Below, piece after piece: positions 1 through 5,240 of a stretch of 5,380 nucleotides of DNA. Positions within the stretch are counted from its first letter, which is position 1, and each line of letters begins with the position of its first letter. The notes under the pieces are model-generated. The model ran no database searches. It was not told the DNA's origin and worked only from the letters and a program-made list of their open reading frames with translations. The position numbers were made by a program, and so were the translations under genes. Origin of the DNA: Solirubrobacteraceae bacterium (lineage in GTDB: Bacteria; Actinomycetota; Thermoleophilia; Solirubrobacterales; Solirubrobacteraceae); the NCBI GenBank assembly GCA_030149625.1, contig JASLHP010000120.1, positions 1 to 5,380 on the forward strand, read 5' to 3'.

Positions 1-538
1 CCGACCCTCCTCCGGACGCGCCGCCGCCCGAGGAGCCGCCCGAGGATTCGCCGCCCGACGAGCCGCCGCCAGATGAGCCCCCGCCGGATGACCCGCCGGC
101 GCCGCTGCCCGTGGAACCGCCGCTCGGCGTTTCCGAGCCGCTGCCGGCCGAGCCCGGCGTCGAAACCGCAACTTCAGGCGTGGTCACCTTTACTTCCGGC
201 GTCGCGACGCTCACTTCGGGCGTTTTGACGCTCACGCCGGGGAGGCTCACGCCGACGCTCGGCACCGTCACGCCGACGCTCGGCACGGTGACGCCGATGC
301 TAGGAAGCGAGATGCCCGCAGCCTGTCCGCCACTGCTCGACGGGCGCGGCGGCGACACGCCGATCGCGGGCAGCGCCACATCGACACGCGGCAGCGTGAC
401 GGCCACGCTCGGCAGCGTCACGTTCAGCCCCTGGGCGCGCGCGGGAGCGCCGCCGGCGAGCAGCGCAAGCGCGCATACGAGCGTCGCGGTCGCGGCGGCC
501 CACACGCGCACGAGGCGCCTGGCCGCCACGGCGCTCAC
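1..538 (-). CDS. Secreted heptapeptide-repeat protein with Gly/Ser-rich tail (C-terminus beyond window)
   Basis: This is a partial gene: 179 codons are visible before the left edge. I place the start at the GTG at 538-536. There is no in-frame ATG before the signal peptide, and a GGAG (546-543) lies 4 bases upstream; a second GTG 9 bases further in is the alternative. Residues 1-35 form a signal peptide: Arg-rich start (RRLVR), hydrophobic core (about 14-31) and a cleavage site after ARA35. Residues 42-62 and 78-126 hold ten seven-residue units of pattern [LVT]-P-x-[VI]-x-V-x (LPSVAVT, LPRVDVA, VPSVGVT, TPEVKVT and similar), split by a Pro/Ser/Gly insert. From about 129 the chain is a Gly/Ser linker (SSGGG repeats) that runs off the window. 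The alternating V-x-V pattern suggests short beta strands. The gene starts 25 bases after the anti-sigma kinase stop, so it is probably the last visible gene of that operon. I recognise no named family. An exported surface or wall-associated role is inferred only from the signal peptide and the low-complexity composition. Confidence 0.8.
   Translation of the reverse strand, partial: MSAVAARRLVRVWAAATATLVCALALLAGGAPARAQGLNVTLPSVAVTLPRVDVALPAIGVSPPRPSSSGGQAAGISLPSIGVTVPSVGVTVPSVGVSLPGVSVKTPEVSVATPEVKVTTPEVAVSTPGSAGSGSETPSGGSTGSGAGGSSGGGSSGGGSSGGESSGGSSGGGASGGGS
161..415 (-). repeat. Ten 21-bp coding repeats (heptapeptide units)
   Basis: Three units (415-353) and then seven contiguous units (307-161) of 21 bases each encode [LVT]-P-x-[VI]-x-V-x. 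The two units at 286-266 and 265-245 are almost identical in DNA (19 of 21 bases), which points to recent tandem duplication. The units towards the C-terminus (TPEVxVx) have drifted in sequence but keep the period. The two blocks are separated by 15 residues rich in Pro, Ser and Gly. Confidence 0.85.
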
Positions 539-563
539 CGCGCTCCGAAATGCGGGCGCGAGC

Positions 564-980
564 TCACGCGCGCGCCTTGGACAGACGTACGGTCGTGCCC
601 GCGGGCTCGACGCACAGCTCGACGGTGTCCATCAGGGCGACCATCAGGGGAAAGCCTCTGCCGCCATCCGTGCGCGGCGCGGCGCCGGCGCGCGGCGCGG
701 CGAACGTGCCGTAGTCGCGCACCGCGAGCGTCAGGCGCTCGCCGTCGTCGAGCACGCGCAGGTGGATGCGGCCGTGCTCGTCGGGGCGCCCGTGCCTGAT
801 CGCGTTGGTGACCGCCTCGTTGAACGCGCACACCACGTCCTCGCGGCACTCCGCGTCGAGACCGAACGCGGCGGTCGCCTCGCGAGCGTACTCGCGAGCG
901 CGCGCGAGCTCCGAAGGACGCGCCTGCAGGCGCATCTCGCTGCGGACTGTGGGGCCGGCTTGTTCGAGCGTCGCGCGCAC
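564..980 (-). CDS. Anti-sigma regulatory factor, serine/threonine kinase of the RsbW/SpoIIAB type
   Basis: The 138-residue product is a GHKL (HATPase_c) ATPase. Proteins of this family bind a sigma factor and inactivate their STAS antagonist by phosphorylating it. The N box is EAVTNAIRHG (55-64), with Glu55 and Asn59 at the places of the catalytic base and magnesium ligand of SpoIIAB. The G1 box is RDYG (88-91), the Gly-rich lid is GGRGFPLM (106-113), and the closing GTTVRL (128-133) is typical. All key residues are present, so it should be active. The GTG start at 980 lies one base after the STAS stop, implying translational coupling. An ATG at residue 16 (935) is the alternative start and would still keep the whole fold; neither has a convincing Shine-Dalgarno. 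The gene order STAS then kinase matches rsbV-rsbW and spoIIAA-spoIIAB, but no sigma factor gene follows. The next gene is a secreted repeat protein, so the target sigma factor must be encoded elsewhere. Confidence 0.9.
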   Translation of the reverse strand: MRATLEQAGPTVRSEMRLQARPSELARAREYAREATAAFGLDAECREDVVCAFNEAVTNAIRHGRPDEHGRIHLRVLDDGERLTLAVRDYGTFAAPRAGAAPRTDGGRGFPLMVALMDTVELCVEPAGTTVRLSKARA

Positions 981-981
981 G

Positions 982-1365
982 TCACGCCGCGCTACTGAGC
1001 TCCAGCAGGGCCTCCTCGCGCGAGTGATGCAACGCGATCAGGCTGTCGACGCCGGCGATCTCGAAGATTCGCGTGACCCGTCTGTTCTCTTCTGCACACA
1101 CGACGGCGAGGGTGCCGCCGCCCTCTTCGTGCAGGCGCATGACCGCGCCCACGAGCACACCGATGGCGGTCGAGTCGATGAACGTCACCTTCGAGAGGTC
1201 GACCACGAGCCGTCTCGCGCCGGCGTGGATGCGATCGGCGAGGCACTCCCTGAGCTTCGGACTCGCGTCGAAGTCGATGTCGCCGCCGGCGACGAACATC
1301 GCGAGCTCCTCGGAGTGCTCCCAGCCATCGACCGACACGTCGTCGCTGATGTAGAAAAAGCCCAT
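982..1365 (-). CDS. STAS-domain anti-anti-sigma factor (RsbV/SpoIIAA type)
   Basis: The 127-residue cytoplasmic protein is one STAS domain, close to the usual 110-120 residues of the family. The core reads FVAGGDIDFDASPKLRE (24-40), then VVDLSKVTFIDSTAIGVLVGA (54-74). Ser65 in the D-S-T motif matches the phosphorylated serine of RsbV (also DST) and SpoIIAA. The expected role is to bind the anti-sigma kinase when unphosphorylated and so release the sigma factor; phosphorylation by the kinase downstream resets it. The start at 1365 is chosen because GGAGGAG sits just upstream (1375-1369). The frame stays open to an ATG at 1464, but that extension has no SD, crosses an AT-rich palindrome and shows no STAS-like sequence. 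The gene is first in the run, with the kinase one base behind it. Confidence 0.92.
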   Translation of the reverse strand: MGFFYISDDVSVDGWEHSEELAMFVAGGDIDFDASPKLRECLADRIHAGARRLVVDLSKVTFIDSTAIGVLVGAVMRLHEEGGGTLAVVCAEENRRVTRIFEIAGVDSLIALHHSREEALLELSSAA

Positions 1366-1368
1366 CTG

Positions 1369-1375
1369 CTCCTCC
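1369..1375 (-). promoter_or_regulatory. Ribosome binding site of the STAS gene
   Basis: GGAGGAG lies three bases before the ATG at 1365 (four if counted from GGAGGA). It is the only good SD in front of any candidate start of this frame, so it decides the start and excludes the 33-residue upstream extension. Confidence 0.75.
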
Positions 1376-1421
1376 AATGCTTGGTGGCGGTATCCCGCTC
1401 TCACATCTTCGGCGATCTCAA

Positions 1422-1439
1422 ATAGTTCTATAGCACTAT
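1422..1439. promoter_or_regulatory. 18-bp near-perfect AT-rich palindrome upstream of the STAS operon (candidate operator/promoter)
   Basis: ATAGTTCTATAGCACTAT is self-complementary except for one pair (1427/1434), so 16 of 18 bases match. It lies 57-74 bases upstream of the STAS start, in an AT-rich patch within GC-rich DNA. On the minus strand it contains TATAGA and CATAGT, either of which could be part of a -10 element, but I find no good -35 at proper spacing. It could be a binding site for a dimeric regulator over the promoter. No regulator gene is visible here. Confidence 0.45.
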
Positions 1440-1452
1440 GTCTCCAGCCAAG

Positions 1453-1489
1453 GTAGTGCGGCACCCGATCGCCTTGAGCACCGCACTAC
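1453..1489. repeat. Inverted repeat with 9-bp perfect arms (GTAGTGCGG / CCGCACTAC)
   Basis: The arms at 1453-1461 and 1481-1489 are exact reverse complements separated by 19 bases. The repeat lies between the stop of the secreted protein (1525) and the STAS operon. As RNA it could form a hairpin at the 3' end of the upstream transcript, but no U-run follows on the minus strand, so it is not a standard intrinsic terminator. A regulator site or a factor-assisted termination/processing hairpin are the options. Confidence 0.5.
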
Positions 1490-1524
1490 GCCGGCTGGAC
1501 GTCTGTTCTAGTGGCGACGTCGTT

Positions 1525-2847
1525 TCAGCCGAGCGTCACCGCCGTGCTCGCCGTCGAGGCCGGCCCGCCGACGCTCGCAAAGCGCGCGTCGAGCGTCAAG
1601 CGGGCGCTCCTGTGGTGTCTGCGCAGCGATGCCGCCGCGGCCTTCGTCAGGGTCACGCGTACCGTGAGCCGCTCGGCCTTGTCTGTCTGCCTGCTCACCG
1701 AGCGCACGCCCTTGCCCGCGATCGTCAGGCGTCCCGCGGCTGGTACCCGCACGACCAGCGTGACGACGCCGCGCCGCACCATGCGCTTGAGGATCGCGAC
1801 CTTCGCGGCCGTGGCAGCGGCGCCGCCATGCGCCGTCGAGCCCTGAGCAGCCGGCTCGTCGACGACGAGCGTCACGCCGCCGGGTGTCGAGGGGCCGCCG
1901 CCGGCGCCACCCGAGCCACCGGCGCCGCCGGCCGACCCTGAGTCGTTGCCGCCGGACGCACCGCCGCCCGAACCTCCGGGCCCGCCCGCGCCCGAACCTC
2001 CGGACCCGCCGCCCGCGGGGCCTTCCTGCGCGGGGCCCAGCAGGCCGAGGTCGAGCCCGTCGAGCCCGTCGAGCACGCCCAGCGTCTTGCCGTCGGACAG
2101 TGGCGCCGTCAGCGCCATCGCGGCTGCCGGCAGTTGCGAGCTGGTCGTGCCGAACTCCGACGCGAGGCCTTCGGCGGTCGTGCCCGCCGATTGCGCCACT
2201 TCTTCGACCGTGCCCGTGGTGAACGGCTCACCGGCCAGCGTCGATCCGAGCAGTGTCCGCAGGCTTTCCGGGTTCGACGCCCCGAGCACCTCTTCGATCA
2301 ACTGCTCCGGTTCGCCCGGTTCGCCCGCGGAGCCGAGCAGCTTCGCCAGCAGCTGACTCGCGCCGACCGAGCCGAGCGCGCCTTCGAGAACACTCGACAG
2401 GCTCTTGCCTTCGAGCAGCGCGGGGAGGTCGTTCAGCTCTTCGAGCGTCAGCAGGCTGAGCAGTTGCGAGCGCAGTTTCGAAGCCAGTTCGCCCGAGCCG
2501 AGCAGTTGCCCGAGGGTGTCGCCGTTGCCCGCAAGCTGCTCGATCACGTTCTGCAATCCCGCCCGCAACGAGCCTTCCGGCAAGGCGCTGAGACCGGGCA
2601 GCTGCGCGAGCGTTTCACTCAATCGCGCAGCTGGAAGGTCTCGCAAAGGGACGCTTTCGAGCACTTCTTCGACTTCGCCGGACGCGAGCGGCGACACCGA
2701 CACCGCAGGCTGCGCGACGAGGGGACCGACCGCCGCCTGCGCCCCCGCCGGAACCGACAGGACCACCGGGACAGCACAGAGTGCGACGGCGACCGTCGCC
2801 ACCTTCCTGCGCAGCAGCGCGCTCCTCCACATCCACGATGCATGCAT
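1525..2847 (-). CDS. Secreted protein: Leu-rich helical region, Gly-rich linker, C-terminal beta domain
   Basis: The product has 440 residues. The start at 2847 is chosen for the strong AGGAGGT six bases upstream (2860-2854); an ATG 11 codons earlier (2880) has no such site. Residues 1-38 form a signal peptide (RRK at 13-15, hydrophobic 16-32, cleavage after AQA38). Residues about 55-270 are rich in Leu, Glu, Gly and Ser and look like a chain of short amphipathic helices (for example EVEEVLESV, SKLRSQLLSLL, EQLIEEVLGA), ending in an LDGLDGLD repeat. Residues 277-324 are an almost pure Gly/Ser/Ala/Pro linker. Residues about 348-440 form a beta-rich domain (VVTLVVRVPAAGRLTIAGKG ... LTVRVTLTKA ... 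LTLDARF ... TAVTLG), which I recall from secreted proteins of Solirubrobacterales. Its function is unknown; an exported, possibly surface-linked role is inferred. No LPXTG motif or closing membrane segment is visible. It has its own AT-rich upstream region and is separated from the STAS operon by 159 bases, so it is probably a separate transcript. Confidence 0.85.
   Translation of the reverse strand: MHASWMWRSALLRRKVATVAVALCAVPVVLSVPAGAQAAVGPLVAQPAVSVSPLASGEVEEVLESVPLRDLPAARLSETLAQLPGLSALPEGSLRAGLQNVIEQLAGNGDTLGQLLGSGELASKLRSQLLSLLTLEELNDLPALLEGKSLSSVLEGALGSVGASQLLAKLLGSAGEPGEPEQLIEEVLGASNPESLRTLLGSTLAGEPFTTGTVEEVAQSAGTTAEGLASEFGTTSSQLPAAAMALTAPLSDGKTLGVLDGLDGLDLGLLGPAQEGPAGGGSGGSGAGGPGGSGGGASGGNDSGSAGGAGGSGGAGGGPSTPGGVTLVVDEPAAQGSTAHGGAAATAAKVAILKRMVRRGVVTLVVRVPAAGRLTIAGKGVRSVSRQTDKAERLTVRVTLTKAAAASLRRHHRSARLTLDARFASVGGPASTASTAVTLG
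1876..2019 (-). repeat. Gly/Ser-rich low-complexity linker coding segment
   Basis: Residues 277-324 of the secreted protein are encoded by repetitive GGC/GGN and TCN codons. The segment separates the helical part from the C-terminal beta domain. It resembles in composition the linker at the left edge of the window (1-154), though the exact repeat unit differs (GGSG/GGAG here, SSGGG there). Confidence 0.7.
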
Positions 2848-2853
2848 GGCTAT

Positions 2854-2860
2854 ACCTCCT
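2854..2860 (-). promoter_or_regulatory. Strong ribosome binding site (AGGAGGT) of the secreted protein
   Basis: A full-length SD match is placed six bases before the ATG at 2847. It fixes the start inside the longer open frame and suggests strong translation. Confidence 0.85.
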
Positions 2861-2902
2861 CGAAACCGTTTGCCGAGCACTTCATCGTGTCGTTATCCCC
2901 GG

Positions 2903-2928
2903 TGAATCCATTTAATAAAATGAATTCA
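2903..2928. promoter_or_regulatory. 26-bp AT-rich inverted repeat upstream of the secreted protein
   Basis: The arms TGAATCCATTT (2903-2913) and AAATGAATTCA (2918-2928) pair at 10 of 11 positions around the 4-base spacer AATA. The site is 56-81 bases upstream of the start at 2847 and about 120 bases past the P450 stop. Such an AT-rich dyad stands out in this GC-rich sequence. It is more likely an operator or promoter element than an intrinsic terminator, because the stem is AT-rich and no U-run follows. I could not place -35/-10 boxes with confidence. Confidence 0.5.
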
Positions 2929-3047
2929 TACAAACGGCCAGTCCCGCTAATTAGAAACAATCTCGCGGAAACTCACGCGCTGCTGACAACTGAGTCCACA
3001 CAGCGACGCACCCCATCAACGCTGCGCGGAACGCCGGCACACGCGTG

Positions 3048-4280
3048 CTACGACGCGAGGCGCACGGGCAGCGTCTTCAGCTGATTGATGAACAGCGATT
3101 CGACGGCTGCCGGCCGGCCGTCGAGCGCGATCGTCGGGTAGCGCTTGAGTGTCTCCTCGAGCATCACCTTCAGCTCTAGGCGCGCCAGCGCCGTGCCCAG
3201 GCAGAAGTGCCGGCCGCCGGCGCCGAACGCCTGGTGCTCGGCTTTGCGACGCAGGTCGAAGCGGTCTGGGTCCTCAAAGCGCGTCTCGTCGCGGTTGGAG
3301 GAGACGTACCACATGACGACCTTCTCGCCCTCGCGGATCTTCTGCCCGTGCAGCTCGGTGTCGCGGGTGGCGGTGCGGCGGAAGTGCGCGAACGCTGGGA
3401 ACATGCGCAGCGACTCCTCGACCGCGTCGGGAATCAGCGACGGATCGTCGAGCAGCAGCTGCATCTGCTCGCGGTCTTCCATCAGCGCCCGCATACCGCT
3501 GCAGTAGGTCGCCTTGGTGCTGTCGTTGCCGGCCGCCATCAGCAGGAAGAAGCCCATCACGATCTCGTGTTCCTCCAGCTTCTCGCCGTCGACCTCAGCG
3601 TGCACGAGCACGCTCGTGAGGTCCTCGGTCGGGTTCTCGCGGCGCGCCGCGATCAGCTGGCGGCAGCGCTCGAAGATCTCCGGCAGGTCTTTCTCGACCG
3701 CGCCCTCGAAGCCGTCCGGGTTCAGATCCGGGTCCGCGGCTCCGAGCGTCGAGTTCATCAACCGCGCCCAGATCGCGTCGTCCTGCTCGTCAATGCCCAT
3801 GAAGCTGCCGATCACGCGCGAGACGACCGGCTGCGCGACGTCGCTGACGAGGTCGCAGCTCTCGCGTCCGTCGAGGCGATCGAGCACCTTGACGGCGATC
3901 TCGCGGATCGCGTCCTCGTGCGCGGCGATGCGCCGCGGCGTGAAACCGGCCTGGAACAGCGCCTTCAAGCGATCGTGCTTGGGCGGGTCCATGCCGATGA
4001 ACATCGCCCGGGCGAGCTCGATCGGGAAGCCCGCGGCGGCCACCAGAACGCCGCCGAGTTCGGAGGAATACGTCTGCCAGTCACGGCTGACCGTGTGGAT
4101 GTCATCGGCGGTCGTCACCGACCAGAAGCCGGCCTCCTCGGGGAACAGTTCAAAGCTCTCGGTCCAATGGATCGGGCACTTGCCGCGCATCTCCTTGAAC
4201 ATCTCGTACGGCGGCCCGTCGGTCCACAGCTCCTCCTCGGTGAGTTCCACAGCCTCGATGTCGCGCCCGATCGTCGCCAT
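3048..4280 (-). CDS. Cytochrome P450 monooxygenase, bacterial soluble class
   Basis: The 410-residue product is a full-length soluble bacterial P450, a heme-thiolate enzyme that inserts one oxygen atom of O2 into a substrate using electrons from a ferredoxin/reductase pair. The motifs are in order: MDPPKHDRLK (97-106, C-helix, His102 and Arg104 near heme propionates); AGNDST (250-255, I-helix oxygen-activation motif with Asp253 and Thr255); E289-S-L-R292 (ExxR); PDRF (338-341); and FGAGGRHFCLG with the heme ligand Cys360. The heme loop is one residue longer than the common FGxGxHxC form, a spacing I associate with CYP124/125/126-like families acting on lipids, terpenes or steroids; the substrate here cannot be told. 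The start at 4280 is supported by GGAGG (4292-4288) seven bases upstream. The open frame continues to 4742, but that stretch lies over the divergent ClC gene. No ferredoxin or reductase gene is adjacent, so the redox partners are encoded elsewhere. Confidence 0.96.
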   Translation of the reverse strand: MATIGRDIEAVELTEEELWTDGPPYEMFKEMRGKCPIHWTESFELFPEEAGFWSVTTADDIHTVSRDWQTYSSELGGVLVAAAGFPIELARAMFIGMDPPKHDRLKALFQAGFTPRRIAAHEDAIREIAVKVLDRLDGRESCDLVSDVAQPVVSRVIGSFMGIDEQDDAIWARLMNSTLGAADPDLNPDGFEGAVEKDLPEIFERCRQLIAARRENPTEDLTSVLVHAEVDGEKLEEHEIVMGFFLLMAAGNDSTKATYCSGMRALMEDREQMQLLLDDPSLIPDAVEESLRMFPAFAHFRRTATRDTELHGQKIREGEKVVMWYVSSNRDETRFEDPDRFDLRRKAEHQAFGAGGRHFCLGTALARLELKVMLEETLKRYPTIALDGRPAAVESLFINQLKTLPVRLAS

Positions 4281-4287
4281 TTTCAAG

Positions 4288-4292
4288 CCTCC
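4288..4292 (-). promoter_or_regulatory. Ribosome binding site of the P450 gene
   Basis: GGAGG sits seven bases before the ATG at 4280. It supports this start over any upstream start in the long open frame that reaches 4742. Confidence 0.8.
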
Positions 4293-4320
4293 AAGGTTCG
4301 CCCGCCGTATGGTCAGCGCG

Positions 4321-4343
4321 ATGATACTGGCTGTCTGGCCAGT
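4321..4343 (-). promoter_or_regulatory. Candidate P450 promoter with overlapping inverted-repeat operator
   Basis: On the minus strand, TATCAT (4326-4321) matches the -10 consensus at five of six bases and would give a leader of about 33 bases. No good -35 is seen. Directly upstream and sharing one base is a perfect inverted repeat, ACTGGC (4326-4331) and GCCAGT (4338-4343) with a 6-base spacer. A repressor dimer of TetR-like size bound there would block RNA polymerase. The site sits between the divergent P450 and ClC genes, so it could act on both. No regulator gene is in the window. Confidence 0.5.
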
Positions 4344-4382
4344 TTGGAGTGAGGCATCGGGCGACGTCAGACTGATGCGCGC

Positions 4383-5240
4383 ATGCTCGAGCCGATGCCT
4401 CAACCGAACGTGCCGGGCCGCGGGATCGTGGCCTCGTACGGCGTTCGGTTCTGGGTGCTGGTGATTGGCGTCGGAATCGGCGCGGGCTTGGGCGGCGCGG
4501 CGCTGATCGAGCTGCTCCGCGCCGTGCAGCACCTGGCGTGGTCGTATCACTCGGGCGATTTTCTGGACGGCGTCGAACGCGCTTCCGCGGCGCGCCGCGT
4601 GCTGGTGCTGGCGCTCGGCGGCGCGGTCGCGGGCGCGGGCGCGATGCTGCTGGCGCGTCACAGCCCCGGTGAGGTCTCCGAGGCGCTGTGGCTGCGCGGC
4701 GCGCGCGTGCCCTTCTGGGCGAGCATCGCGCGCGCGGTGCACTCGATCGTGATCGTCGCACTGGGCGCGTCGCTGGGACGCGAGGCGGCGCCGCAGCAGA
4801 CGGGCGCGGCGGTGGCGAGCGCGCTCTGCGACTGGGCGAAGCTGCCGGAGTGGCAGCGACGGCTGCTCGTGGCATGCGGCGCGGGCGCTGGCATGGCCGC
4901 GGTGTACAACGTGCCGCTGGGCGGCGCGCTGTTCGCGCTGGAGGTGCTGCTTGGCGCGCTGACGCTGCCGCTCGTGCTGCCGGCGCTCGCGACCTCACTG
5001 GTGGCGAGCGCCGTGGCGTGGATCGTGCTGCCGACGGGCCCGACGTACAAGATCCCGACATACCCGGTGCAGGGCGCGCAGCTGGTGTGGGCGGTGATCG
5101 TGGGGCCGATCGCGGGCCTCGCGGCGGTCGGCTGGATCCGTCTGATCCAGCGCGCGCACGTGCTGCGGCCAGCGGGCTGGGCGCGGTTGGCCGCGCCGAT
5201 CGTCGTGTTCACGGCGTTGGGCGTGCTGTCGCTCGCCTAC
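4383..5240 (+). CDS. ClC-family chloride channel/transporter, N-terminal 286 residues, broken by an inversion
   Basis: This is a membrane protein that conducts or exchanges chloride. Membrane segments are visible at about 23-45, 73-91, 117-131, 161-189, 193-216 and 232-252. The family signatures present are GASLGREAAPQQTGA (128-142), with Glu134 at the place of the gating glutamate, and GAGMAAVYNVPLGGALFALE (168-187). The first chloride-binding motif (usually GSGxP) is not recognisable and is replaced around HSPGEVSEALW (93-103). The position after Glu187 is Val, where proton-coupled ClC exchangers have the internal glutamate, so a channel is more likely than an exchanger (inference). The start is ATG 4383 or ATG 4395; an in-frame stop at 4350-4352 bounds it, and no good SD is seen. 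The ClC sequence stops at Tyr286 (5238-5240). The frame stays open to the edge, but residues 287 onward are not ClC; the true continuation lies on the minus strand of 5240-5380. Confidence 0.88.

Larger units (their letters stand above)
2848..3047. other. 200-base intergenic region, AT-rich, between P450 and secreted protein
   Basis: No gene is seen here on either strand. It holds the RBS and the inverted repeat listed separately, and a run of AT-rich sequence from about 2903 to 2965 that probably includes the promoter of the secreted protein. No clear intrinsic terminator for the P450 gene was found; the best hairpins have stems of only 4-5 bp. Confidence 0.6.

Noticed and set aside
300..503. 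Minus-strand 67-residue frame starting with ATG
   Set aside because: It is a shifted frame of the GTG-started secreted protein. The shifted translation is Arg/Ala-rich with no pattern, while the chosen frame gives a signal peptide and ten regular repeats.
111..998. Long plus-strand open frame covering the anti-sigma kinase and repeat protein
   Set aside because: It crosses three well-supported minus-strand genes, has Arg/Ala-rich composition typical of an antisense frame in GC-rich DNA, and shows no domain.
1389..1396. GGGATACC on the minus strand as a stress-sigma (SigB/SigF-like) -10 box before the STAS gene
   Set aside because: No GTTT-type -35 lies at the needed distance upstream, and the site would leave only about 20 bases to the start codon.
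2050..2076. Three 9-base repeats as a possible CRISPR-like or regulatory array
   Set aside because: They simply encode the LDGLDGLD part of the secreted protein. No spacers or longer repeats exist anywhere in the window.
2930..3047. Intrinsic terminator for the P450 gene
   Set aside because: Only short stems (4-5 bp) such as CGCG-N8-CGCG and CAGCG-N14-CGCTG are present, and no proper U-run follows.
2134..3084. Long plus-strand open frame over the secreted protein and the gap
   Set aside because: Arg/Gln-rich antisense translation with no motif. It runs through the AT-rich intergenic region and lacks an RBS.
3207..4352. Long plus-strand open frame opposite the P450
   Set aside because: It is antisense to a P450 with every family motif intact; a long antisense frame is expected at this GC content.
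4281..4742. N-terminal extension of the P450 by 154 residues
   Set aside because: The extension is antisense to the ClC gene, is low-complexity (Arg/Ala/Gln), and the GGAGG before 4280 gives a normal-length P450.
4150..5061. Minus-strand 303-residue frame opposite the ClC gene
   Set aside because: Pro/Arg/Ser-rich shadow with no motif; the plus strand encodes clear ClC signatures over the same bases.
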